Source: Actinocatenispora thailandica (GTDB lineage Bacteria; Actinomycetota; Actinomycetes; Mycobacteriales; Micromonosporaceae). Taken from it: a stretch of 64,000 nucleotides of DNA. Location: positions 1,486,198 through 1,550,197 of the forward strand of contig NZ_AP023355.1 of assembly GCF_016865425.1 (NCBI RefSeq), given 5' to 3'. The position numbers and the translations under genes are program-made. The notes below the pieces were generated by a model. That model was not told the DNA's origin and searched no databases. It was given only the letters and a program-made list of their open reading frames with translations. Each line of letters opens with the position of its first letter. The stretch's first letter is position 1. Of this stretch, positions 44,898-54,224 are shown one piece after another.

Positions 44898-46730
44898 ATG
44901 ACGAGGCGTCTGTGGCTCTCCATGCGCCTTATCGCCGTGGCGCGTAAGGCAGGCTGGGGCTGGTTCATCGCGCTATGGATTGTCAACCTCGCTCGCATGG
45001 TGTTGCCAACAATCGTCGGATTAGCGATGGGCCTGCTCGTCTCGAGGCTGTTGGCCGATGGCGAAGAGCTGGCGACAGTCTCGGCACTGGTGTCCGCCGC
45101 GTGTGGCTTAATGTTGCTGGCGCACACCACTGAGACTGTCGGTGCGGCGCTCACGTTCAGCGTTTCTCAACGACTAGACGGTTGGCACCAGCATCGCATC
45201 TCACGGCTGGTCGGCGGCCCGCAAGGAATCGGACATCTCGAGGATCCCGCGGTCAGGAACGATCTCGAAGAGGCACTGCTGAAGGGCCTGCCCGGGTGGG
45301 CCTCATACAGCTTCGGCACGGGTGCGACCGGCCAGATCGCCATCAGCGCGCGGACCGTGGGCTCGTGCTTCGCCGCCTTGGTGCTCGGGCGTTTCTCCTG
45401 GCCGCTTGCGATCGGACTACTCGCAGTGACGTTCGTGGTACGAATGTGTGTGCGTCGCGAATGGCTCGGACAGCATGGCGTCGTAAGAAAATTGACGCCG
45501 GTGACACGAAAGGCGCATCGTTGGGCAGATGTGGTCGCCTCGCCCTGGGCGGCCAAGGAATCCCGCATCTTCGGCCTGGGCGACTGGGCGATAGGACGAC
45601 ATCAGCGGCTCATGAGTGGCCGAGTGCTTCATCTGGCGGCGATTCGAGCGCGCGTCCTGCGCAAGACGGCATTCCTGGTCGTTCCGCTTGGCGTGGCGGT
45701 CCTGGCCGGTCTCGGCACCTTGGTGTGGGCCGCGGCCGCCGCGAAGATCACGCCGGGCTCGTTAGCGATCTATCTTGGAGCGTTCTGGGGTGTCGTGGCT
45801 GCAAACGGCATGGATTACGAGGCATTCGACGTTCACTTCGCTGGCCTGCCGACGCTACTGGCCCTCGATCATTTACAATCACGGCTTTCATCGAGCTCGG
45901 AGAGCTCCCTGCACCCGTACCAGGGGTCGACAGCGCCGCCGGTAGTTCGATTTTCCGCGATCAAATTCCACTACCCCGGTGCGAGCCGTCCGGTCCTGGA
46001 CGGATTCGATCTGGAGATCGCAAGCGGAGAGAAGCTCGCAATTGTCGGAATGAACGGCGCCGGCAAGTCAACGATGTTGAAATTGTTGTCCGGCATGTAC
46101 CGTCCGTCGGCTGGCCAGCTCACGATCGATGGCAGGAGCCTCGACGACTATGGTGCGCGCGCCTGGCAGAAGCGCCTGGCAGTCGTCCTGCAAAATTTCG
46201 TACATTACGACCTTTCGCTGCGCGAGAACATTGTGCTTGGTGCTTCACAAGAGTCTGCGCATCCCGGACTGCTCGACATTGTGGCGCGGCAGGCTGGCAT
46301 CGAAGACCTTCTTGGCAGGATGCAACTCGGATGGGATACGCCCTTGTCTGCTCGCTACCAAGGCGGCGTGGAACTTTCGGGAGGGCAATGGCAGCGCATA
46401 GCGCTGGCTCGTGCGCTTTATGCGGTGGCGCGGGGAGCGCAGCTGCTCGTGCTGGACGAGCCGACCGCACACCTTGACGTCCGAGCGGAGTTGGATGTGT
46501 TCTCACGTGTTCTCGACGCGGCCGAGGGGGCAAGCGTCGTATTGATCTCACATCGGCTCTCGTCGGTGCGCAAAGCCGACCGAATCGTTCTCATCGACGA
46601 TGGCAGGGTAGTCGAGGACGGCGGACACGACCAGCTCGTTGCCTTGGGCGGACGGTATGCGAAAATGTTCGCTCTCCAGGCTGACCGGTTCGGCGATCAT
46701 CCTGCTCATGGAGGGGGTGATGCGACATGA
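44898..46730 (+). CDS. ABC half-exporter (TM domain plus ATPase)
   Basis: The protein has 610 residues from ATG 44898; a TTG at 44868 would add ten residues. About six hydrophobic segments fill the first 330 residues. The ATPase has Walker A VGMNGAGKS near 387, signature LSGGQ near 495, Walker B LLVLDEPTAHLD near 520 and the switch SHRLS. The fused layout is that of exporters that work as dimers. The next gene encodes a similar protein with an ATGA overlap, so a heterodimer is likely. Probable cargo is the operon product, or cluster metabolite, or a lipid-linked form. Confidence 0.92.
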   Translation: MTRRLWLSMRLIAVARKAGWGWFIALWIVNLARMVLPTIVGLAMGLLVSRLLADGEELATVSALVSAACGLMLLAHTTETVGAALTFSVSQRLDGWHQHRISRLVGGPQGIGHLEDPAVRNDLEEALLKGLPGWASYSFGTGATGQIAISARTVGSCFAALVLGRFSWPLAIGLLAVTFVVRMCVRREWLGQHGVVRKLTPVTRKAHRWADVVASPWAAKESRIFGLGDWAIGRHQRLMSGRVLHLAAIRARVLRKTAFLVVPLGVAVLAGLGTLVWAAAAAKITPGSLAIYLGAFWGVVAANGMDYEAFDVHFAGLPTLLALDHLQSRLSSSSESSLHPYQGSTAPPVVRFSAIKFHYPGASRPVLDGFDLEIASGEKLAIVGMNGAGKSTMLKLLSGMYRPSAGQLTIDGRSLDDYGARAWQKRLAVVLQNFVHYDLSLRENIVLGASQESAHPGLLDIVARQAGIEDLLGRMQLGWDTPLSARYQGGVELSGGQWQRIALARALYAVARGAQLLVLDEPTAHLDVRAELDVFSRVLDAAEGASVVLISHRLSSVRKADRIVLIDDGRVVEDGGHDQLVALGGRYAKMFALQADRFGDHPAHGGGDAT

Positions 46731-48553
46731 GCCGCGCTTCCATACTCTTGTTCCTCTTCCGGACCGCTTGGCGTGCGCGTCGGCGAGCGGTGGTCGGCTA
46801 TGTGCTACTACTGATCATAGAGATTCCTGCGATTGGCTGCCTGGGCCTGGCATTGCGCGCTCTCATCGTGTCGGCCGCACAGCGGGACCTGTCAAGGTCG
46901 CTCCTTGATGCGGCCGCTGCGGCCCTGTGTTGGACGGTCTCTGCCGTGGGCGGCTCGGCACGAACGAACCTGACCTACCTTCTTGCCGAGTCTGTCAGTG
47001 TGCAACTGGACGGACAGATTCTTGGCCTCATCGCACAATGCGGTGACCTGGAGACCTTGGAATCGCCTGAGTTCACCGACAGGGTTGGGATACTGCGGAG
47101 CGGCGGCGATCTGATCGGCCACTACTCGCTGAGTGTTCTCGACGCCGTTGCCACCGTCTTGCGCTTGGCATTTGTTCTGGTGCTGTTGGCCACGGTCCGA
47201 GCCGAACTGCTGCTCCTCGCCCTGATCTTGGCGCCGGTGCTCTGGCTGCAGCGCAGAGAGCGGCAGCAGGTCATCCGCAGCATGGTTGACACGGTTGAGC
47301 AGACGCGCCTCGCTGACCATCTCTTCCGCCTACACACTGATCCTGCGGCAGCCATGGAAATGCGAATTGCGGATTCCGTCAAAACGCTAATCGACCTCGC
47401 GGACGGCATCTGGCGCAACGTCGTGAGGCGGAAGGATCGCGCGCTATGGCGGTCGGTTATCTTCGACGTTGCCTCCTGGTCAATATTCATTGTTTGCTAC
47501 GGCTCCGCACTGATCTCTGTCGTGCGATCGGGCTCTGTCGGTCAAGCCATGGCCGGAAACATGCTGCTGGTCATTACTCTCATTGCGAATCTAAGAAAAC
47601 AGGCGGAGGACACTGTTCACCAGCTGCATCGGACTGCCGAAGGCGCCCACTTCCTGGATGCTTATCTGGCGCTTCGCAACGATGCCGCCTTGCAACTTGC
47701 GGCGTCGTCGCGGCCGATCCCCTCTTCTCTCACGGATGGCATCGCCTTCCACGGAGTCTCGTTTTCCTACCCACGTGGCGCTGCTCCTGTGTTGTCCGAT
47801 CTGAGCATCCGCCTTCCGGCCGGTTCGACCGTGGCGATCGTAGGAGAGCACGGAGCTGGCAAGACTACGCTGATAAAGCTATTGTGTGGTCTGTATACCC
47901 CGTCGTCGGGCCACATTACGGTAGATGGGCTGCGGCTGGACGAAGTCGGCCATAAACAGTGGCAAGGCAGAATCACGGCGAGCTTCCAGGATTTCGCGAA
48001 ATTTGCATGGCAAGTACGTGAGTCGGCTGGCTGTGGCGATCTGACCAGGCTAGCTGATGATGCGAGGATAACGGAGGCTCTAAACGCCGGAGATGCCTTG
48101 GGGTTCGTCGCGAAGCTGCCGCTGGGCCTCGATACCCCTCTGGACGCCTCCCGCGATGGTGTCGAGTTATCAGGTGGACAGTGGCAGCGCATAGCGCTCA
48201 GCCGCGCGTTCATGCGCACTAGTCCCCTCCTGTTCGTACTCGACGAACCGACGGCGTCCCTGGACGCGCACAGCGAGTATGTCGTCTACCGACGACAAAT
48301 GGTCCATGCACGGAACCTAGCAGAAAAGAACGGTGCGATCACCGTGGTAATCTCCCATAGGTTCTCCACTGTACGCATGGCGGATCTCATCCTTGTACTT
48401 GCGAATGGCGCTGTTTCGGAGGCCGGAAGCCACGCCGAGCTGATGGCGCTAAATGGGGTATACGCTCAGTTGTATGAACTGCAAGCTCAGGGTTATGGGC
48501 AGGATCATCCGGCAGCTCCCCCAGAGGGCGCCGGCCGCTCATCGCTCGTTTGA
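46727..48553 (+). CDS. ABC half-exporter (TM domain plus ATPase), second subunit
   Basis: The protein has 608 residues, starting within the stop of the previous gene. Hydrophobic segments lie near residues 22-45, 60-80, 140-170 and 245-290. The ATPase has Walker A VGEHGAGKT near 380, signature LSGGQ near 483, Walker B LFVLDEPTASLD near 507 and switch SHRFS. It is the partner of the preceding half-transporter and the last gene of the sulfonate operon. Its catalytic motifs look intact, so both ATP sites could be active. Confidence 0.92.
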   Translation: MSRASILLFLFRTAWRARRRAVVGYVLLLIIEIPAIGCLGLALRALIVSAAQRDLSRSLLDAAAAALCWTVSAVGGSARTNLTYLLAESVSVQLDGQILGLIAQCGDLETLESPEFTDRVGILRSGGDLIGHYSLSVLDAVATVLRLAFVLVLLATVRAELLLLALILAPVLWLQRRERQQVIRSMVDTVEQTRLADHLFRLHTDPAAAMEMRIADSVKTLIDLADGIWRNVVRRKDRALWRSVIFDVASWSIFIVCYGSALISVVRSGSVGQAMAGNMLLVITLIANLRKQAEDTVHQLHRTAEGAHFLDAYLALRNDAALQLAASSRPIPSSLTDGIAFHGVSFSYPRGAAPVLSDLSIRLPAGSTVAIVGEHGAGKTTLIKLLCGLYTPSSGHITVDGLRLDEVGHKQWQGRITASFQDFAKFAWQVRESAGCGDLTRLADDARITEALNAGDALGFVAKLPLGLDTPLDASRDGVELSGGQWQRIALSRAFMRTSPLLFVLDEPTASLDAHSEYVVYRRQMVHARNLAEKNGAITVVISHRFSTVRMADLILVLANGAVSEAGSHAELMALNGVYAQLYELQAQGYGQDHPAAPPEGAGRSSLV

Positions 48554-48841
48554 CGCGGCAGAGGGTACGATGAAACTCTGGGCGTTGAGGTGTTGCGCTG
48601 GTGAAGCAGTCGGCGCACTGCACGAATGGGCCGTCGGGAATCTTCAAGGACCCATACAGAAGGTCGTCTTCGGAAACGCTGCTCGCGCCACGCGATCGGT
48701 TTTCGGTTGGTATGCCATGATCCTCGCGCGGCGACAGTGACATCCCGACCTTCCCAGATCCTCAAAATACTGTCCAGCACGGACAACAGCGTCCGGGATC
48801 AGGATCAAACAGACTGGTAACGACACACCGCGAATTCGCCA
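48554..48841. other. intergenic stretch, nothing recognised
   Basis: About 290 bp between the exporter gene and the IS256 remnant. I see no gene, hairpin or repeat that I can support. Confidence 0.4.
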
Positions 48842-48994
48842 GCGGAGTCCGAGCAGGCGGCACTCAAGGTGCTCTACCTCGTTGTCAAACAGAAGCGTCG
48901 CGCCGGCCAGAACCTGACCGGCCGGATCAACGGCTAGCGACAGGCCCTCAACGCCTTCGCCATCATGTTCGCCGACCGGATCACCAACCAGTAA
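48842..48994 (+). pseudogene. IS256-family transposase, C-terminal remnant
   Basis: Fifty codons read ESEQAALKVLYLVVKQKRR, then TGRINGW-like sequence with an amber codon in place of the Trp, then QALNAFAIMFADRITNQ and a stop at 48992-48994. This is the characteristic C-terminus of IS256-type transposases. The remainder of the element is missing. Confidence 0.6.
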
Positions 48995-49082
48995 CCACCA
49001 TCGATCACGTCAGAGGCTCATACAAAAAGGATCTGACAGCCCCGCCCGTGGATTCAGGCTACGAGGGTCCGGCATTAGGTGT

Positions 49083-49640
49083 TTACTCGAGACGCCGGGT
49101 GGTGGGGTGGTTGTCGCAGCGGTTGAGCGGCGTCGCGCTGCTGATGAGCAGACGTAGCACCACGATGGCGGTGGAGAGGTAGAGGTACATGGTCTGGCTG
49201 TACTGTCGGTTGGCCGCAGCTTGCTGAAGCCGTTCATCCACGGGTGCCCGCGTTCGACCACCCAGCGTGTCCGGCCTGGATTGGGGTGGCAGGCCCTCGC
49301 GGACGATCTCGCCGGTGAGGTCGCTTGGCAAGGGCGGTACGAGGGTTTGTCGCCGCCCCGGCCCAGACTGACGTTGACCTGCTCGGGGTAGGTCGCCGAC
49401 GTACTTGTGGGCGGCTCCCAGGGTGGGCACTAGCAGCGGGGAATCGTGGCGGTTAGCTCCGGCAGCCATGACTGTTAGCAGGACACCACGCGCCTCCGCG
49501 AGCACCGAGCGTTTCAGGCCCCGTTTGCCGCGGTCCACCGGAGTGCGCCCGGCGGCTTGCCCGCCACCCTTTGGTGATGCAGCCATCCACGGGCAACTCG
49601 CCCAGTTCCGCGCCGATCATGCTGTCGTAGGTCTGCAGGG
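49083..49640 (-). pseudogene. IS5-family-type DDE transposase remnant
   Basis: Read on the minus strand, GKRGLKRSVLAEARGVLL and AGANRHDSPLLVPTL (about 49530-49430) match the central DDE part. A frame-shifted VVERGHPWMNGFSKLR (about 49260) and the terminal MYLYLSTAIVVLRLLI...PTTRRLE (to 49083) match the C-terminal part. Several frame changes and no recognisable N-terminus show a decayed copy. Confidence 0.65.
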
Positions 49641-49680
49641 GCTGTAGAAACCTTCGGTCACCGATACCTGTGGATCACTG

Positions 49681-50907
49681 TCAGAGGCGTATTCCGAGTA
49701 GTGCGTCCACCGCATCCGTTACCAGAGCGGGTGCCGTCACGTCAGTACCGTCGCTGGCCGCCCACCTGTCGACCGCCGCCAAGGCCCCGGGTGTATCCAG
49801 GTCGGCGGACAGCCGCTCCCGCAGCGCGCGTAGTAGCTCCTCCCCGGGCGGCCCGGCTGACCGGCGTACCGCGGCGCGCCACCGCGCCAGTCGCTCCGCT
49901 GCTGCGGCCAGCACCGGCTCGGTCCACGGCCGGTCGGTGCGGTAGTGCCCAGCCAAGAGCCCCAGCCGTACCGCCATCGAGTCCACTCCCACGGCCCGTA
50001 GCCTCGACAGAAGGACCAGGTTGCCCTTGGACTTGGACATCTTCTCGCCGTCCAGTCCAATCATCCCGCAGTGCACGTAGTGCTTCGCGAACGGCCGCTC
50101 GCCGGTGATCGCCTCGATGTGCGCTGCGGAGAAATCATGGTGCGGGAAGATCAGGTCACTGCCGCCACCCTGTACGTCGACCGTGGAACCCAGCCAGCGC
50201 AGCGCGATCGCCGCACACTCGATGTGCCAGCCTGGGCGGCCAGCACCTAGCGGCGAGGGCCAGCTCGGCTGGCCAGCATACTGGCTGTCGCGCCACAGCA
50301 GAGGGTCCAGAGGGTCCCGCTTGCCGGCGCGGTCCGGGTCACCGCCGCATTCCGCGTTCAGCGAAAGCATGGTAGCTCGGTCATACCCGGACTGGTACCC
50401 AAAGTACTTGGCGGCCCGAGTGTCGAAGTAAACATCGTTGGTGTCATCCCCTAGCCGGTACGCCGCGCCCTGCGCGACCAGCCGCTCGACCAGCTCCACC
50501 ACCTCGGGGATGGCCTCGACCGCGCCCAGGTAGTGCTCCGGCGGCAGGATCCGCAGCGTCTCCATGTCGGTGCGGAACAGCGCGATCTCCCGCTCGGCCA
50601 GAGCGGTCCACTCCTCACCGTCCCTCGCCGCGCGCGCCAGCAGCCCATCATCCACGTCGGTCACGTTCTGTACGTACTGCACGACCTGCCCTGTATCGAG
50701 CCATAGTCGATTAATCAGGTCGAACGTGATCATCGTGGCGGCATGTCCCAGATGCGTCGCGTCGTAGGGGGTGATGCCGCACACGTACAGCCGGGGCGGG
50801 GTCGCCGGCTTGCTCGGCCGCACCGTCCGGGTGGCCGTGTCGAACAGGGCAAGGGGCACCGCAGCGCCGGGCAGCCGTGGCACGACGGGCGCCGACCAGG
50901 AATCCAT
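49681..50907 (-). CDS. mshC: cysteine:glucosaminyl-inositol ligase MshC (mycothiol synthesis)
   Basis: The protein has 408 residues, close to the usual 412. MshC is a cysteinyl-tRNA-synthetase relative that joins cysteine to GlcN-Ins using ATP, the third enzymatic step to mycothiol. Visible are the opening [11 protein letters not shown], the HIGH-type site THLGHAAT near 52, the zinc-binding Cys of [10 protein letters not shown] near 43, and KMSKSKGN near 287. It lacks the anticodon-binding C-terminal domain of CysS, which separates the two. It stands alone between insertion-sequence remnants. A single genomic mshC would make it housekeeping; a paralogue would tie it to the nearby thiol chemistry. 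Confidence 0.92.
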   Translation of the reverse strand: MDSWSAPVVPRLPGAAVPLALFDTATRTVRPSKPATPPRLYVCGITPYDATHLGHAATMITFDLINRLWLDTGQVVQYVQNVTDVDDGLLARAARDGEEWTALAEREIALFRTDMETLRILPPEHYLGAVEAIPEVVELVERLVAQGAAYRLGDDTNDVYFDTRAAKYFGYQSGYDRATMLSLNAECGGDPDRAGKRDPLDPLLWRDSQYAGQPSWPSPLGAGRPGWHIECAAIALRWLGSTVDVQGGGSDLIFPHHDFSAAHIEAITGERPFAKHYVHCGMIGLDGEKMSKSKGNLVLLSRLRAVGVDSMAVRLGLLAGHYRTDRPWTEPVLAAAAERLARWRAAVRRSAGPPGEELLRALRERLSADLDTPGALAAVDRWAASDGTDVTAPALVTDAVDALLGIRL

Positions 50908-51027
50908 GGCGCCAGGCTAACAAGATCGAACACGACCACCGATGGCGGCCTCTGGCCGGCTCTGCTGGGTGGTGGAACGCGGCATGTCCTGGCTGGTCAC
51001 CTACCCGCGACCTGGTTCGCCGCTAAG

Positions 51028-51663
51028 GGGTCCTAACAGAATCGGGTGAGGCGGCGGTAGGTGATGATGCAGGTGGCCAGGCCGAGGAACGCTTCGTGGA
51101 TGTCGGCCCGGTGTTCCCAGCGGGTGCGTAGCCGCCGGAAGCCGTGCAATGACACGGCCAGCGGGATGCCGTTCGCGTCGGTGATCACGTGGTGTTTCGA
51201 GCCCGGCCTGGCACGGTCGACCGGACTCGGACCGCTTTTGGGCACTTCCGCAGGGCCCGCACATGCGTCCCGTCGATCACCGCCCGCGAAAATCCAGCGC
51301 ACCGGCACCTCGTAGCTCGCCCAGGAGCAGCTCATGCAGACCACGCCAGACCCCGGCGTCGTTCCACTCGGCCAGTCGACGCCAGCAGGTCATCCCCGAA
51401 CCGAACCCCAACTCCTGCGGCAGAAACTCCCACTGGACCCCCGTGTGCGGCACGAACAAGATCCCGCACAGCACCTTCCGGTCGGCTACCCGCGGCCGGC
51501 CACGCCCACCCGGCCGACGCCGCGGCGCCGGCAGCAACGGCTCAACACGCTCCCACAACCGGTCAGAGACGATCCACGGCGGCTGTTCACCCCTACGCAC
51601 ACGACAGTCCTACCGGCCAAGATCAACAACGGTCAAGAGCCAAGATCAATTTTGTTAGGACTT
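51028..51663 (-). mobile_element. IS5-family element, internally deleted
   Basis: Terminal repeats are visible: GTCCTAACAGAAT at 51030-51042 against the reverse complement of 51649-51661 (GTCCTAACAAAAT). The same CTAAG flanks both ends (51023-51027 and 51664-51668) as a probable target duplication. At 636 bp it is shorter than a complete element. Confidence 0.75.
51033..51600 (-). pseudogene. IS5-family transposase with internal deletion
   Basis: The N-terminal half (51600 down) reads PPWIVSDRLWERVEPLLP and MTCWRRLAEWNDAGVW. After the usual frame change it continues SPVDRARPGSKHHVITDANG. It then jumps from LAVSL directly to GFRRLRTRWEHRADIHEAF, losing the middle catalytic block. It ends at about 51033 with TCIITYRRLTRFC. 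The deletion makes it inactive. Confidence 0.75.
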
Positions 51664-51681
51664 CTAAGGAGGCGGCGGGGA

Positions 51682-52033
51682 TTACGCGGTCTGTTCGAGG
51701 CTGATGGGCTTGTCTTGTACTGATTCAGCGATGAGGTGGGGGTGGATCAGGTAGTTCCACTCGCCGTGGAAGGCATACCGCTGCAACGGAACCGTCGTCA
51801 TCTGCGCGTTGCTGATCTTGACACCGGTGGGGTAGGTTCCCGTGTCCAGCACGGCCTCCACACTCAGCCTGGTGCTGGTTGTGGTAGTCGCGATAGTCTC
51901 CACGATGGTCTGGTAGTCGGTCAGCGGCCGGCCCCGCCAGTTGATCGAGATGAACGAAAACAGCCGGTGTTCGACCTTGTTCCACTTCGATGTTCCGGGC
52001 GGAAAGTGACACAATGAGCTCTTTTCATCTGCG
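51682..52033 (-). pseudogene. ISAzo13-family transposase, C-terminal fragment
   Basis: From about 52020 the minus strand reads LCHFPPGTSKWNKVEHRLFS, then INWRGRPLTDYQTIVE and LDTGTYPTGVKISNAQ, ending HGEWNYLIHP and a stop near 51682. This is the conserved C-terminal third of ISAzo13-type transposases. The upstream two thirds are missing. Confidence 0.7.
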
Positions 52034-52108
52034 TGGGAATGTGTTGCGCCACAGGGGATCGAGACGTTTTCGTGACCGAGGGTGGCGTGTTGGAGCCTGG
52101 GATGTAGC

Positions 52109-52166
52109 GAAGCCCTTGCTCTGACGGCGATCGACCAAGATCCGCACGTCGGAAAGCAAGGGCTTC
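52109..52166. repeat. 12-bp inverted repeat upstream of a transposase start
   Basis: GAAGCCCTTGCT (52109-52120) is perfectly complementary to AGCAAGGGCTTC (52155-52166), with the ATG of the next frame 4 bases later. It may be the terminal region of the element or a hairpin over the ribosome-binding site. Confidence 0.5.
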
Positions 52167-52169
52167 TGC

Positions 52170-52591
52170 ATGTTGTTCTACCGTGCCGCGCTGCCGTTGT
52201 CACGCCAGACCGTGACCCTCGTGTCTGGGCTGATCCGAGCTCGCCGGCGAGAACTCGGCTCGCCGTGGCTGGCGCTCAACGCGGGACAGCAGGCGCTGCT
52301 GGTGCTGGTGTACCTGCGTCAGGGCGAACCGTTCGCACAGGTCGGGGCAGGGTTCGCAGTGTCAACGACCACCTGCTGGCGCTACGTCAACGAGACCGTC
52401 GAGTTGCTGGCCGATCGGGCGCCGAAGCTTCGCGCCGCGTTGCGGCGCGCTCGCCGTGACGGGGCAGCCTTCGTGATCATCGACGGCACCCTGGTCCCGA
52501 TCGACCGGGTAGCGGCTGACCGGCCGTTCTACTCCGGCAAGCACCGGATGCACGGGATGAACCTACAGGTGGTCTCCACCCCGACGGCACC
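52170..52591 (+). pseudogene. transposase with DDE_Tnp_4-like domain, truncated
   Basis: The frame starts MLFYRAALPLSRQTVTLVSG. It has a helix-turn-helix part LLVLVYLRQGEPFAQVGAGF with VSTTTCWRYV, and the first catalytic Asp in AAFVIIDGTLVPIDRV, with YSGKHRMHGMNLQVV following. It stops being homologous at about 52590, where a phosphotransferase frame begins, so the second half and its catalytic residues are lost. Confidence 0.7.
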
Positions 52592-53480
52592 ATGTCGACG
52601 TCGAAGATGCATCCGGATGAGGCCGACATCGATGGGTCGCTGGTCGCCCGGTTGCTCGCGAAGCAGTTCCCGCAGTGGGCTGACCTGTCCCTCGTCAAGG
52701 TTGCGTCGGCTGGCACCGACAACGCGATCTACCGCTTGGGCGACGACATGGCCGTGCGCGTCTACCCGGAGCCGCCGAGATGGTGGGTAAGGAGCAGTGT
52801 TGGTTGCCGAAGCTTGCTCCACTTCTGTCGCTGGCGGTGCCTGTGCCGCTGGGCACAGGCACGCCCGACGACCGGTTTCCCTACCCCTGGTCGGTGTATC
52901 GGTGGCTGGGCGGCGAGGACCTCGCCCACCATGCCACTGTCGACCTGGATGACTTAGCCGTCCAACTCGGGCGGTTCCTCACCGCGCTTCAGCGAGTCGA
53001 CGCCACCGACGGGCCGCTGTCGACTCGGGCCACGCCAGTCAACACCCGCGACAACGAAGCCGTCCGATCCACTATTGATCACCTCGCCGCCTCCGGTGTC
53101 CTTGACGCCGGCCTGGCGACCGCGGTGTGGGAGGCGGCGTTGGCGGCTCCAGCATGGGGCGGCTCGCCGCTGTGGATCCACGGCGACCCGTTTCCCTCGA
53201 ACCTGCTCGCGACGCACGGCCGGCTGACCGGCGTCATCGACTTCGGACTCCTCGGGTTGGGTGATCCGGCCTGCGACATGCTGCCGCATGGACCCAGCTG
53301 ACTGCCAGCACCCGTGAGCGTTTCGCGCCGAAGCTGGCGTCGACGACGCCACCTGGGTGCGGGGACGCGGTTGGGCGTTGAGCGCCGGGCTTGGGGCGGT
53401 ACGCGTCTACCGAGTCACCAACCCGGTTCTTGCGGCAGCCGGCCAGCATGCCATCGCCGAGACCATCACCTACTACCAGA
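52592..53480 (+). pseudogene. aminoglycoside-phosphotransferase-family protein, broken
   Basis: The frame begins at ATG 52592 and reads KQFPQWADLSLVKVASAGTD, NAIYRLGDDMAVRVYP. It shifts near 52780 to the frame with PYPWSVYRWLGGEDLAHHAT, then the catalytic SPLWIHGDPFPSNLLAT (Brenner's motif) and IDFGLLGLGDPACDMLP, where the normal WxLL continuation is lost near 53295. Further pieces (WALSAGLGAV-like and AETITYYQNT) follow to about 53480. APH-family kinases phosphorylate aminoglycosides, homoserine or sugars. At least two frame breaks make this copy inactive. Its start coincides with the end of transposase homology, so the join is a recombination scar. Confidence 0.75.
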
Positions 53481-53665
53481 ACACGTGCTGGCGCGACCGA
53501 TACCGGCGATCCCACGCACCCTGAAAGTCCCCGCTTCATGTCTCAGGCCCAAGCCGTGCTTGCCAACGAGGCGACGTGGCGGCCGTAACCGAGCTACACG
53601 GCTTGCCTGATGGGCATCGGCCGGCATCGTGGAAGCCGGCTCGGCGGTAGGCGGGGCGCGCGGTT

Positions 53666-53686
53666 CCGGACCGAATTACGGTCCGG
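53666..53686 (-). terminator. hairpin downstream of the hypothetical gene
   Basis: Arms CCGGACCG and CGGTCCGG surround a 5-base AT-rich loop. It lies 13 bases beyond the stop of the minus-strand gene at 53699. Confidence 0.5.
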
Positions 53687-53698
53687 GACTGCAGCGAG

Positions 53699-54175
53699 CT
53701 ACCGGCGATGGGCGGGGCGGGAGGCGTCGAACGTGCGGATGCGATCCACATAGCGGGCCAGCTCGGCGGCCACATCCTCGGCGGTGACGTCGTCTCCGTC
53801 GGTGTCAACCCCGTACTGGATGAAGAAGTACTCGGGCCGGTCCTCGACCATCTTCGCGTGGGTGCCCAGCACGCCGCTCGGCTCCTGGTACAGAGAGGTG
53901 ACGGTCCCGTTCGGCCACCGCAGCTCCCACCGCAGGTAGTCGCGGTTGCTCTTGCGTTTCGGGTCGCGGGAGACTGGGTTGTACCCGGTGAATCCGTTGT
54001 TGCGCAACGCAGTCACGACACCGTCAACATGTTTGCGGGCTGGTTCTGCGGTACGGCGCTCCAGGTTGGCGATGTCGGCGTCGGTGGCCGGAGCAGGCTG
54101 CGCGCCGCTGGGCCGGCCGATGGCCGCGGTGACTTCCTCGACGTCGCGGTCGCTGTAGGCCACCCGGATCGTCAT
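53699..54175 (-). CDS. hypothetical protein
   Basis: The protein has 158 residues if it starts at the ATG at 54175 (MTIRVAYSDRDVEEV); a longer frame reaches into the neighbouring IS3 element. The C-terminal half, NPVSRDPKRKSNRDYLRWEL then WPNGTVTSLYQEPSGVLG and YFFIQYGVDTDGDDVTAEDV, looks like a compact alpha-beta domain of unknown function. No catalytic motif is visible. The IS3 left end is only about 20 bp upstream, so the native promoter has been displaced or replaced. Confidence 0.55.
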   Translation of the reverse strand: MTIRVAYSDRDVEEVTAAIGRPSGAQPAPATDADIANLERRTAEPARKHVDGVVTALRNNGFTGYNPVSRDPKRKSNRDYLRWELRWPNGTVTSLYQEPSGVLGTHAKMVEDRPEYFFIQYGVDTDGDDVTAEDVAAELARYVDRIRTFDASRPAHRR

Positions 54176-54224
54176 CCGCGACGGGACTGCCCCGAGTTTG
54201 TTTGACACTCGGGGTTGGCGGGTG

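Noticed and set aside
49681-50907. Cysteinyl-tRNA synthetase
   Set aside because: Length of 408 residues, MshC-type opening and lack of the C-terminal anticodon domain favour MshC.
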